Positions 16,439 to 24,432 of a stretch of 64,000 bases of DNA are shown here, one piece after another. Source of the stretch: Lutispora saccharofermentans (GTDB lineage: Bacteria; Bacillota; Clostridia; Lutisporales; Lutisporaceae). The stretch spans positions 248,001 through 312,000 of the forward strand of contig NZ_JAJEKE010000003.1 in assembly GCF_024363565.1 (NCBI RefSeq), read 5' to 3'. Made by a program: the position numbers and the translations under genes. The notes under the pieces were generated by a model. That model did no database searches. It saw only the letters and a list, made by a program, of their open reading frames with translations, and was not told where the DNA came from. Every line of letters starts with the position of its first letter. The stretch's first letter is position 1.

Positions 16439-18109
16439 ATGGAGATACTAAAAATAGCCTTGAATCTGGTGAACAGTCTTTCTTTAATGTTTGTCATAGC
16501 TTTTTTGCTGACTAAGACCAAGGCTTTTAAAAATCTGTTTTTTTCTGACAGCAATCCCATCAGGCATAAAATATTTCTGGCAATAATATTTGGCACATTC
16601 GGCATATTCGGAACCTACAACGGCTTTCCGGTAGACGGAGCTATTGCCAATTCAAGGGCTATAGCGGTGATCGTAGCCGGGCTTCTCGGCGGGCCTATTG
16701 CGGGTATCGGGGCAGGGCTTATTGCCGGCATCCACCGCTGGGCTATTGACATCGGAGGATTTACAGCCTTTGCCTGTGCCGTATCTACCCTTGTGGAAGG
16801 CTTAATGGGGAGCTTAGGCTACAAATATTCGAAGAAATTTAAGCACAAATGGCTCCTGGGCTTTATCATAACGGTGATTGCAGAAATCATGCAGATGGTC
16901 ATAATACTGGCTATAGCCAGGCCCTATTCGGCTGCAGCGACTTTGGTGAACAAGATTGCAATCCCCATGACCATAATAAATTCCATAGGAGTGGCCCTTT
17001 TCATAATCATGCTGGAAAGCATCTATAGAGAGCAGCAAAGAGAAGCCGCCATCCAATCCGAGCTGGCGCTGAAAATTGCAGATCAAACCCTGCCTATATT
17101 GAGAAACGGGATCAACAGGGAGACTGCACTGGCCGCCTGCAACATAATATATGATGCGGCAAAGGTGGATGCGGTAGCCATAACCCGGGGAATGGAGATA
17201 TTGGCACATGTAGGCGCAGGCTCTGACCACCATCTGCCCGGAGAAAATATCAAAACCTACGCAACAAAGCTGGCCCTGGAAAAAGGGGAGCCTGTCATCG
17301 CAACAGAAAGCGGGATGATCGACTGCTCCAATGAAAACTGTATGCTTAAATCTGCGGCAATTGCTCCGCTGATAAAAAAGGACAAGGTCATCGGGGTATT
17401 AAAAATATATAAAACTAAGGAGAATGCGATAACCAAGGTGGATGCCCAGCTGGCAGAGGGTCTGGCAAAGCTCTTCTCCACACAAATAGAGCTGGCGGAG
17501 ATCGATTATAATGCGAAGCTGCTGTCAAAGGCTGAGCTGAAGGCATTGCAGGCTCAAATCAACCCTCATTTTCTCTTTAATGCTTTGAACACCATAGCTT
17601 CCGTATGCAGGATAGACCCGGAGACCTCCAGAAAGCTGCTGATCAATCTGGGCAATTTTTTCAGGGAAGGCTTTAAGGACAGCAGCGATATTGTGGACAT
17701 AACAAATGAAATAAATCATGTGGAGGCCTATCTGGAGATTGAAAAAGCCAGATTCGGCGACAAGCTGAAGGTCGAGTATGATATTCACTGCGATAACTTC
17801 CAGCTGCCCCACCTCACACTCCAGCCATTGGTAGAAAATGCAGTTAAGCATGGTATATACCCGAAGAGAGAGGGAGGCACCATCAAGATACAAACCCTTG
17901 AGGCCGATTACTCATATAGCATTCAAATAGAAGACGACGGTGTGGGATTCGATTATCCCGCAAACAATCCTAAGGGAGACGGAATAGGCATCAAAAACGT
18001 GGACAAAAGGCTTAGATCCATATACGGCGACGATTTTGGCCTGCGCATTGACAGCAAAAGAAATGTGGGCACCAAGATCTCCATCGATATACCCAAAAGG
18101 AGTGCATAG
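16439..18109 (+). CDS. LytS-like sensor histidine kinase
   Basis: A 556-residue kinase. Residues 1-195 hold several membrane helices of the 5TMR-LYT type (DGAIANSRAIAVIVAGLLGGP, GLIAGIHRW). A GAF-like domain at about 215-350 includes a Cys pair (DCSNENC). The kinase core has His377 in QAQINPHFLFNALNTI, then LTLQPLVENAVKHG and the ATPase loop GIGIKNVDKRL. LytS-type kinases pair with LytTR regulators; in E. coli the relatives BtsS and YpdA sense pyruvate. GGAGGTAGAGT before ATG supports the start. It overlaps nothing but is two bases from the regulator gene. Confidence 0.93.
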   Translation: MEILKIALNLVNSLSLMFVIAFLLTKTKAFKNLFFSDSNPIRHKIFLAIIFGTFGIFGTYNGFPVDGAIANSRAIAVIVAGLLGGPIAGIGAGLIAGIHRWAIDIGGFTAFACAVSTLVEGLMGSLGYKYSKKFKHKWLLGFIITVIAEIMQMVIILAIARPYSAAATLVNKIAIPMTIINSIGVALFIIMLESIYREQQREAAIQSELALKIADQTLPILRNGINRETALAACNIIYDAAKVDAVAITRGMEILAHVGAGSDHHLPGENIKTYATKLALEKGEPVIATESGMIDCSNENCMLKSAAIAPLIKKDKVIGVLKIYKTKENAITKVDAQLAEGLAKLFSTQIELAEIDYNAKLLSKAELKALQAQINPHFLFNALNTIASVCRIDPETSRKLLINLGNFFREGFKDSSDIVDITNEINHVEAYLEIEKARFGDKLKVEYDIHCDNFQLPHLTLQPLVENAVKHGIYPKREGGTIKIQTLEADYSYSIQIEDDGVGFDYPANNPKGDGIGIKNVDKRLRSIYGDDFGLRIDSKRNVGTKISIDIPKRSA

Positions 18110-18111
18110 CT

Positions 18112-18852
18112 TTGCAAATAAACACTATTGTCATCGATGATGAATATCCATCCAGAGAAGAATTAAAATTTCTCATATCAAAGATGCCCTTTATAAAGAT
18201 AGTAGGGGAAGCGAGCAGCGGCCTTGACGGCCTGGAGCTGGTAAAGAAGCTCAGGCCGGATTTGGTGCTTACGGATATCAGGATGCCTGATATCACCGGC
18301 ATACAATTGATAAATGAAATAAACAGCCTGGGGATCAAATGCAAGGTTATTTTTACTACAGCCTATGACCAATATGCCATCAAGGCCTTTGAAGTGAACG
18401 CTATCGATTATATACTCAAGCCCTATGACGAAGAGCGGGTCGCAAAAGCTATTATAAGAATAAAAAACATCCTTGAGAACAAGAGCGGTGAAGCTGCCAA
18501 CAACCCGGGCAATGCAGTTTCTTTAAATAAGCTTCCTTTATGGAAAGGCGATAAATTGATACTGGTTGATATAGACAGCATTATCTATGCCTATACAGAA
18601 GGAAGGGATATATTTATCAAGGCTGACAAAGAAACATATTTGTCAAGCCACTCATTGCATGAATTGGAGGAAAAGCTGAAGGGAAAGGGCTTTTTCAGAA
18701 CCCATCGCAGCTATCTGGTGAACATGAATAAAATAAATGAGATTTCGCCATGGTTCAATGGAGCCTATATGGCTAAAGTTGGAGAAGCCGATGATGAAAT
18801 AATCATCAGCAAAAAACAAGTAAAAAAATTTAAGGAAATCCTTGGCATATAG
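18112..18852 (+). CDS. LytTR-type response regulator
   Basis: A 246-residue protein with a receiver domain (Asp9-Asp10, phospho-acceptor Asp55 in LVLTDIRMPD, Lys in LKPYDEE) and a C-terminal LytTR DNA-binding domain (IIYAYTEGRDIFIKAD, FFRTHRSYLVNM). The start is TTG, two bases after the kinase stop, behind AAAAGGAG. BtsR/YpdB in E. coli are the same type and control CstA-family and MFS transporters. A CstA gene follows at once, which supports the same wiring here. Confidence 0.93.
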   Translation: MQINTIVIDDEYPSREELKFLISKMPFIKIVGEASSGLDGLELVKKLRPDLVLTDIRMPDITGIQLINEINSLGIKCKVIFTTAYDQYAIKAFEVNAIDYILKPYDEERVAKAIIRIKNILENKSGEAANNPGNAVSLNKLPLWKGDKLILVDIDSIIYAYTEGRDIFIKADKETYLSSHSLHELEEKLKGKGFFRTHRSYLVNMNKINEISPWFNGAYMAKVGEADDEIIISKKQVKKFKEILGI

Positions 18853-18870
18853 CAGAAGAATTTTCAGCAT

Positions 18871-18900
18871 CAAAAACAGGTCATTCAGACCTGTTTTTTG
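18871..18900 (+). terminator. Terminator between LytTR gene and cstA
   Basis: AAACAGGTC pairs with GACCTGTTTTTT and a T run follows. It separates the regulator gene from the transporter, which must then have its own promoter in 18901-18979; none is obvious there. Confidence 0.85.
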
Positions 18901-18979
18901 TTCTTTCATACATCCTTTTAACGTTTTATAGGTTAAATACTCCATAATTGATTTGAGAAAAACAAAAGGAGGTTTATAA

Positions 18980-20401
18980 ATGGCAACTTTTTTAGGCGCA
19001 ATTATTATTCTGATTCTTGGTTACATTATTTATGGAGCCTTTGTGGAAAAGGTCTTCAAGATCGACGAAAACAGGCCTACACCTGCCGTTTCCATGGCCG
19101 ACGGCGTTGACTACGTGCCCATGGGATGGAAGAAGATGTTTCTCATCCAGTTCTTAAACATTGCCGGCCTGGGCCCCATATTTGGAGCTATATCCGGTGC
19201 GCTTTGGGGACCGGCTGCATTTTTGTGGATAGTATTCGGAACCATATTTGCCGGTGCAGTTCATGACTTTTTCTCCGGTATGCTGTCCATCAGGCACGAT
19301 GGAGCTTCAGTATCCGAGATAGTAGGCATTTATTTGGGGCCTGCAGCAAAGCAGATCATGAGAGTATTCTCCGTAATTCTATTGATACTTGTCGGTACGG
19401 TGTTTATGACAGGTCCGGCAAAGCTGTTGGCAAGCCTTACTCCCGAAAACTTAAATACTAACTTCTGGCTCGTTATCATAATCATCTATTACTTCATGGC
19501 TACTCTTCTTCCTATAGACAAGCTCATAGGAAAGATATACCCGCTATTCGGAGCCGTCCTCCTCATAATGGCTATTGGAATCGGAGGCGGTCTTGTTGTC
19601 GGAGGATATGACATTCCTAACCTTACTCTGATCAATCTCCATCCGAAATCCCTGGCCATATGGCCTACATTGTTTATCACCATAGCCTGCGGCGCAATAA
19701 GCGGCTTCCATGCAACCCAGTCTCCCATGATGGCCAGGTGCATGACCAATGAAAAATACGGCCGTCCGGTATTCTACGGTGCGATGGTAGCCGAAGGTAT
19801 AATAGCTCTTATCTGGGCGGCAGCAGCCATGACCTTCTACGGCAGCACCCAGGGCCTTGCAGATGCATTGGCAAACGGCGCTCAAGGTGCGGTAGTCCAT
19901 ACAATATCCAAAACCCTTATGGGACCTGTCGGAGGTGTACTGGCCGTTCTTGGCGTTATCGTATGCCCTGTAACCTCAGGCGACACTGCTTTTAGAAGCG
20001 CAAGATTGACAATAGCCGATGCATTCAAAATAAATCAAGGCCCGTTGAAACAAAGATTATATCTCAGCATACCTGTAATAGGTATAGGCGTAGCTCTTTC
20101 TCAGATAAACTTTGATATAATCTGGAGATACTTTGCCTGGTCCAATCAAACCCTTGCGATGATAATGCTTTGGGCTTCGGCAGTATATCTGGTGAAAAGC
20201 GGCAAAAACCACTGGATTTGCACAGTGCCTGCCACCTTTATGACGGCAGTTACTATAACATATATATTCCAGGCACAAGAAGGGCTGGGCCTGCCCACAA
20301 CCATATCCTATCCTATAGGATTGATAGCTGCAGCAGGCGCCCTGGCCTGGTTCCTCTTTTCGGCATCAAAAGCATACAGCAATAAAGCATTGAAAGCATA
20401 A
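18980..20401 (+). CDS. CstA family transporter (BtsT-like pyruvate/peptide symporter)
   Basis: A 473-residue membrane protein with many hydrophobic helices and the CstA block VDYVPMGWKKMFLIQFLNIA, GPIFGAISGALWGP, HDFFSGMLSIRHDG, CGAISGFHATQSPMMARC and VCPVTSGDTAFRSARL. CstA-family proteins import peptides or, for BtsT, pyruvate with protons. It is shorter than E. coli CstA (about 700 residues), as is common in Firmicutes. GGAGGTTTATAA precedes ATG. Next to a LytS/LytTR system and a lactate-oxidising enzyme, pyruvate is the best guess for the substrate. Confidence 0.9.
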   Translation: MATFLGAIIILILGYIIYGAFVEKVFKIDENRPTPAVSMADGVDYVPMGWKKMFLIQFLNIAGLGPIFGAISGALWGPAAFLWIVFGTIFAGAVHDFFSGMLSIRHDGASVSEIVGIYLGPAAKQIMRVFSVILLILVGTVFMTGPAKLLASLTPENLNTNFWLVIIIIYYFMATLLPIDKLIGKIYPLFGAVLLIMAIGIGGGLVVGGYDIPNLTLINLHPKSLAIWPTLFITIACGAISGFHATQSPMMARCMTNEKYGRPVFYGAMVAEGIIALIWAAAAMTFYGSTQGLADALANGAQGAVVHTISKTLMGPVGGVLAVLGVIVCPVTSGDTAFRSARLTIADAFKINQGPLKQRLYLSIPVIGIGVALSQINFDIIWRYFAWSNQTLAMIMLWASAVYLVKSGKNHWICTVPATFMTAVTITYIFQAQEGLGLPTTISYPIGLIAAAGALAWFLFSASKAYSNKALKA

Positions 20402-20426
20402 CAAAATTATCCTTAAATACTGCACA

Positions 20427-20463
20427 AAAAGAACCGTCCCCGGTGCTCCGGAGACGGTTCTTA
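20427..20463. terminator. Bidirectional terminator between cstA and metS
   Basis: AAGAACCGTC (20429-20438) pairs with GACGGTTCTT (20453-20462). T-rich flanks lie on both sides, so it serves convergent cstA and the - strand transporter operon. Confidence 0.75.
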
Positions 20464-20472
20464 CGTCTTTTC

Positions 20473-20574
20473 CTAATATTTTTTAGGCTTCATTACCAAC
20501 GAAATAAGATATCCAAAGCCTATGAGATAACCTCCGCAGGTTATGACCATCATGACGATTGAACTGGTAGACAT
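20473..20574 (-). CDS. metS: MetS-type small subunit of an NSS transporter
   Basis: A 33-residue gene: MSTSSIVMMVITCGGYLIGF followed by GYLISLVMKPKKY. It is one transmembrane helix with a short basic tail, and begins one base after the stop of the large transporter gene, using AAGGAGGC inside that gene's end as ribosome site. MetS partners are about this size and are needed for MetP activity in Corynebacterium. Position, length and MSTS opening support the call. Confidence 0.85.
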   Translation of the reverse strand: MSTSSIVMMVITCGGYLIGFGYLISLVMKPKKY

Positions 20575-20575
20575 A

Positions 20576-22117
20576 TTATTTCGCCTCCTTTGCAGCGCCT
20601 GTATTTTTCACTACAACTGCTTCATCCTCATCTTCATCAAGCTGAGTGATGTCTCTGCCTTTTCCAATCTTCCTGCAGAAATAATTGTTGGTGAGGATGC
20701 CGAACAGTATCAGCAAACCGAATTGTACTATGATAGTACCTGCATTAAAGGTCTCGAAGGGGCTCATCCAATTGTCCGGATAACCCACTATGCCCTGCCA
20801 CATCCACCAGCCGAACAAGGCTGCAAATATTGCCGGGAAAGCATATATGCAGATATTCCACCATTTCCCTATCTTGAAATCCGCCCAAGGAGTATTTATA
20901 ACATTCTGCCTTGCCTGCTCTACGCCGTATTTCATCAAGGCGAAGGAAACGAACAGGCCGGATACCAATAACCCAACTCCCCATACCCAGTCCTGGTTAT
21001 CCAGAAAATTAACGTTTAGTGCGGAAGGCAAACCAAATACAAATCCTATTATAGAAACGATTATGGTAGCTTTATGCCTGGGCACGCCGGTGTCCATTAT
21101 ATTTCTCACAACAACCTCGATCATAGGTATTAAAGAGGTCAGGGCAGCCACTGCCATTGAGAAGAAGAATAAGGTTCCTATAATGTAGCCGCCGGGCATG
21201 CTGCCGAACAGCTGGGCCAGATATATGAAGGTCAGGCCCGTATTGCCGGAGGTCAAAGCTTGGGTAGTATACTCCATGCTTGGGGATAATGCGAATATGG
21301 CGGGAAGGACTACCATGCCTGCCAATAACGCGCCCACGTTGTCGCTGATTCCCATTGTGAAGCAGTTGCCGGGCACATCCTCCTTTTTCTTGGTATAGGT
21401 AGACAAGGTGATTATGAAGCCCCAGCCGGCACCTGTGGACCAGGCTACCTGAGTAAAGGCTTCCAGCCAGATCTTCGGATTTTTCAACATTTCAAATTTG
21501 GGGTTGAACAGGTATTCGAGGCCTTTATAGGCACCGGGCAGAGTTACAGCTCTGACCATAGCAACTGCAAGCAGCAGGAAGAGGACTGGTATCATGACCT
21601 TTGAAAACTTCTCGATACCGTTTTGAACCCCTCTGTAGATAATATATCCGGCTATAGCCATGCAGATGAAATGGAATATTGCCACTTCACCGCCGGAAGC
21701 GGTAAAATTGCTCCATATGGCTTCTGTCTGCTCTGTGGTGAGACCTGCCTTAAAAGTGCCTGTTGCAGCCAAAGTGAAGTATTTGAGGCACCAGCCCATG
21801 ACTACCGAATAATAGGACATTAATAATAAACATACCATTGCGATCCAGGTGCCCATCCAGGCATATTTTTTGCCCATGAAATCCCTGAAGGCACCTATGG
21901 TTCCCAGCCCGGTCTTGCGTCCCATCGTCATTTCGCCCATGTGAAGAGGTATCGCCCATACAAATAATGCAACAGTCCATGCGATAATGAAAGGGCCTCC
22001 GCCGTTGTTTGCTGCTACGCGAGGGAATCGCCAGATATTCCCCGTTCCTATGGCCATACCGATTGTGGCGGCTATAAAGCCTACTCTGGATGCCCAAGTT
22101 TCTCTTTTTTCACTCAT
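20576..22117 (-). CDS. NSS family sodium-dependent amino-acid transporter (MetP-like)
   Basis: A 513-residue transporter with about 12 helices. The N-terminal motif SRVGFIAATIGMAIGTGNIWRFP is the sodium/substrate site of helix 1 of the SNF (LeuT/MetP) family, and GWGFIITLSTYTKKKED belongs to helix 6-7. AGGAGGTTTTATT before the ATG at 22117 fixes the start; the frame continues upstream but without a ribosome site. It is led by a T-box that appears to respond to proline. The family name MetP reflects the Corynebacterium methionine/alanine transporter, so the true substrate may differ. Confidence 0.92.
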   Translation of the reverse strand: MSEKRETWASRVGFIAATIGMAIGTGNIWRFPRVAANNGGGPFIIAWTVALFVWAIPLHMGEMTMGRKTGLGTIGAFRDFMGKKYAWMGTWIAMVCLLLMSYYSVVMGWCLKYFTLAATGTFKAGLTTEQTEAIWSNFTASGGEVAIFHFICMAIAGYIIYRGVQNGIEKFSKVMIPVLFLLLAVAMVRAVTLPGAYKGLEYLFNPKFEMLKNPKIWLEAFTQVAWSTGAGWGFIITLSTYTKKKEDVPGNCFTMGISDNVGALLAGMVVLPAIFALSPSMEYTTQALTSGNTGLTFIYLAQLFGSMPGGYIIGTLFFFSMAVAALTSLIPMIEVVVRNIMDTGVPRHKATIIVSIIGFVFGLPSALNVNFLDNQDWVWGVGLLVSGLFVSFALMKYGVEQARQNVINTPWADFKIGKWWNICIYAFPAIFAALFGWWMWQGIVGYPDNWMSPFETFNAGTIIVQFGLLILFGILTNNYFCRKIGKGRDITQLDEDEDEAVVVKNTGAAKEAK

Positions 22118-22136
22118 AATAAAACCTCCTCCATAT

Positions 22137-22385
22137 AAAAATAAAAAACCTTCATCCCAGACAAGGGACGAAGGCAATTCGCGGTACCACCCAAGTTGAA
22201 TAGATATGCAATACATATCCATCCCTCTTAATGCCCATAACGCCGGCAATGCGGACAAACTTTTCATTTGCAGCTTGGAGGATGGGTTCAAAAGAAATAA
22301 TCTCAGAAGGCTTTTCAGCCAGTGGGCCTTCTTCTCTTTCAGCGTCTTTCCTTTTACTAGTTCTCGTCATAGCTTTAAATATTTA
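22137..22385 (-). promoter_or_regulatory. T-box riboswitch leader, specifier probably proline
   Basis: On the minus strand the leader carries the T-box core GGGTGGTACCGCG (complement of 22181-22193) followed by a terminator hairpin: CCTTCGTCCC with GGGATGAAGG, then TTTTTTATTTTT (22137-22174). Upstream, stem I shows GACGAGAACTAGTA on its 5' side and TTTTGAACCCATCCTCC on its 3' side. Reading the specifier after GAA as CCC, or one base later as CCA, gives a proline codon in both registers. The T-box bulge TGGT would match a tRNA ending ACCA, in line with the A discriminator expected for tRNA-Pro. It controls readthrough into the NSS transporter genes. Confidence 0.9.
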
Positions 22386-22391
22386 TGATAG

Positions 22392-22420
22392 ATTATACAT
22401 TACAAAGTATAAGTTGTCAA
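22392..22420 (-). promoter_or_regulatory. Consensus sigma-A promoter of the T-box operon
   Basis: On the minus strand TTGACA (22420-22415), a 17-base spacer, then TATAAT (22397-22392): a perfect match at both hexamers. Confidence 0.92.
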
Positions 22421-22430
22421 ATCGTTTTTA

Positions 22431-23636
22431 TTATTTCATATCCCCGGAATTGTCGGAAGCACCGGGACTGTCCTGGGGCACCTCAGGCTTCTCCAGCACC
22501 TTGAGCTTATAATTGCAGGGCTGGCTGCCGGCGCCTCTGGTGTCTTGTACTACTAAGGAAATGCTATAATCTCCGGGCTCAGCGAAAATATAATTAAGGG
22601 ACTCTCCATCGGAATTGAGCACTACGGTGCCGTCCCTCTCCACAGTCCAGAGCCTTGATTTGATAGCATCTCCGGGGTCCGGATCAGAAGATTCATCTAC
22701 AAAGGTCACATCATCCCCTGAATAAATCTTGTTTATGCTTATAGAGAATTCTGCGATGGGAGCGTTATTTTTTTTATCCGTGACATTGGGGCTTTGCTTC
22801 CCTGACCCTATTGCAGGAATAGCCTTTTTTATCAGGAAGAAGCCTCCTCCCAGCAAAGCTGCAATCAATACAAGGGATGCGATCAATCTGGGCCAATATA
22901 TGACGTACCTTTTTTGAGCCTTTTTTATCTTGCTTCTTATCTGATCATCCAATGAAGCACTCCCTATAAAGGTTGTATAGAGCAAGGTTTTCTTAAAGTC
23001 GTCATAAATCTTGTCCGCTGACTCATAAGAACCCTCCAGAGCTTTGGATACAATGGGCAATATAGCCGGAGGCAGTGCATCCTTATCCTTGATGATATCG
23101 CCGTCGGGGCTGTTGGCAAAAATACAGCATATAATATGTCCAAGCCTCTTTATAACCGAGCTTAAATCTATATCAAGCTTGCTCTTGTCAAAGCAGAAGA
23201 GATTATTAAAGCTTAAATACTTTCTGTTTGTGACGGACAAATTGTTTAAGTCGGAAAGAATATATTGAATCAAAGGATTGAACTTTTCTATCTCCATAAA
23301 TTTTTTCAATAGCTCTTCAGTGAGAAGCATCTTGTCCGCCAAGGTGATGCTGTGCTTGGAGAGGTGTTCCTCCAGGGATATTCCGGCAACCATGGGGAAT
23401 AAGACATAGAACTTATCATCTATCTCAAAAGAATCCAGCAGGCTTTTGGGCGCACTGCCGCCGGATAAAAAGCTGCTCTTGACTACATCTTTGATATCCT
23501 CGTCGGAAAATTCGCCAAGGATGAATTTCTCTTCACTATCACCAGAGGTAATGCTGCATATGTAAATTGATTGTAATTCATCTGAATATAGAGTATCTAT
23601 TACTTCGTATTTGCTTTTTATGATCTTTTGCTCCAA
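22431..23636 (-). CDS. Kinase-like membrane protein with external PKD domain
   Basis: A 401-residue protein. The N-terminal 230 residues look like a decayed protein-kinase lobe (YEVIDTLYSDELQSIY, FPMVAGISLEEHLSKH, LSFNNLFCFDKSKLD) but no HRD or DFG motif is clear, so it may be a pseudokinase. A single transmembrane helix follows (WPRLIASLVLIAALLGGGFF), then an external PKD-like beta domain (GDDVTFVDESSDPDPGDAI, YIFAEPGDYSISLVVQD). A TTG start at 23636 is preferred since the earlier TTG is within TTGGAGG. The layout suggests a transducer between cytosol and cell wall. Kinase homology is a weak reading. Confidence 0.65.
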   Translation of the reverse strand: MEQKIIKSKYEVIDTLYSDELQSIYICSITSGDSEEKFILGEFSDEDIKDVVKSSFLSGGSAPKSLLDSFEIDDKFYVLFPMVAGISLEEHLSKHSITLADKMLLTEELLKKFMEIEKFNPLIQYILSDLNNLSVTNRKYLSFNNLFCFDKSKLDIDLSSVIKRLGHIICCIFANSPDGDIIKDKDALPPAILPIVSKALEGSYESADKIYDDFKKTLLYTTFIGSASLDDQIRSKIKKAQKRYVIYWPRLIASLVLIAALLGGGFFLIKKAIPAIGSGKQSPNVTDKKNNAPIAEFSISINKIYSGDDVTFVDESSDPDPGDAIKSRLWTVERDGTVVLNSDGESLNYIFAEPGDYSISLVVQDTRGAGSQPCNYKLKVLEKPEVPQDSPGASDNSGDMK

Positions 23637-23711
23637 TTTATTCACCTCCAAGCTATATTATTCTACATGAAGCAAAATTTTCCTCCACGATCCTCCATAA
23701 TTTGCATAAAA

Positions 23712-23747
23712 AAAGGGTGCCTCTTCATAAAAAAAAAGGCACCCTTT
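23712..23747 (-). terminator. Terminator-like hairpin
   Basis: AAAGGGTGCC pairs with GGCACCCTTT, and on the minus strand a run of T follows. It lies about 75 bases upstream of the kinase-like gene and would stop readthrough from the Dlt-like operon. The rest of 23748-24130 shows no gene. Confidence 0.6.
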
Positions 23748-24130
23748 GGGGGTGCAATACTGAGTGGGGTTAACGATTGTGTCTCTAACAATGTGAGACT
23801 TTCAGGGGTTAAATACAATTTTATTATATTATATATAGCATTAATATGCAATAGACATTATAAGAAAATATAAAAATGATGTAGATTTGGTTTATATTAT
23901 TCGATGATAATCAAATATCATACTTATAAAACCACTGAATTTTCTGAAATGCGCATATTGAAGCATAATAGCGTAAAATTCGAGGCATACGAATATATAT
24001 GAAAAATAATGAATGAAAATGCATATAAGGTTACGGAGAACACGGAAGGGTTCACTTTACACGTTTAGCTGATTAATAGCATTAGATACCTATTGAATCT
24101 CGTTAATTTTAGATTGTTCAACGCCTCGGC

Positions 24131-24240
24131 TTCGTCATCCTGAGAGCAGCGAAGGATCTTTTGCTCTTTGGATTAAGCCTTCACGTATTACTTATGGTTC
24201 TAAGATGCTTCGCTGTCGTTTAGAATGACATATTCACTGC
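24131..24240. repeat. GTCATCCTGAG...GAAGGATCT repeat, inverted pair
   Basis: GTCATCCTGAGAGCAGCGAAG followed 60 bases later by the inverted half AAGATGCTTCGCTGTCGTTT plus AGAATGACA. The same motif occurs at 42964-43045 and 46867-46898. Similar GTCATTCTGAGCGAAGCGAAG motifs occur in many bacterial genomes. Confidence 0.8.
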
Positions 24241-24275
24241 GTTAAGGATAAGAAGATTCTTTAGTGAGATTTCGT

Positions 24276-24432
24276 GAAAAATTCCGTGTCCTTCAGTGGT
24301 TCCCGTCCCCCGTCCCCCACGACCCTAGAGGAATCCCCTGAAATCCTGAGCTCCGAGCCCTGAGTTCTGAATCCTAGACTCTGCCCCCAAAGGCATACCC
24401 AAAGCCAGAAGCTAGCAGCCAGAGGCCAGAAG
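24276..24432 (+). repeat. Repeat families C and D
   Basis: C motif (CGTGAAAAATTCCGTGTCC, TTCAGTGGTTCCCGTCCCCC) followed by D words (CCTGAGCTCCGAGCCCTGAG, CCAGAAGCTAGCAGCCAGAG). The D part continues through the stop codon of the acyl-CoA-synthetase-like gene, coding its last residues. Confidence 0.7.

Noticed and set aside
18901..18979. A LytTR binding site ahead of cstA
   Set aside because: An AACGTT is present but no convincing pair of LytTR direct repeats was found by eye.
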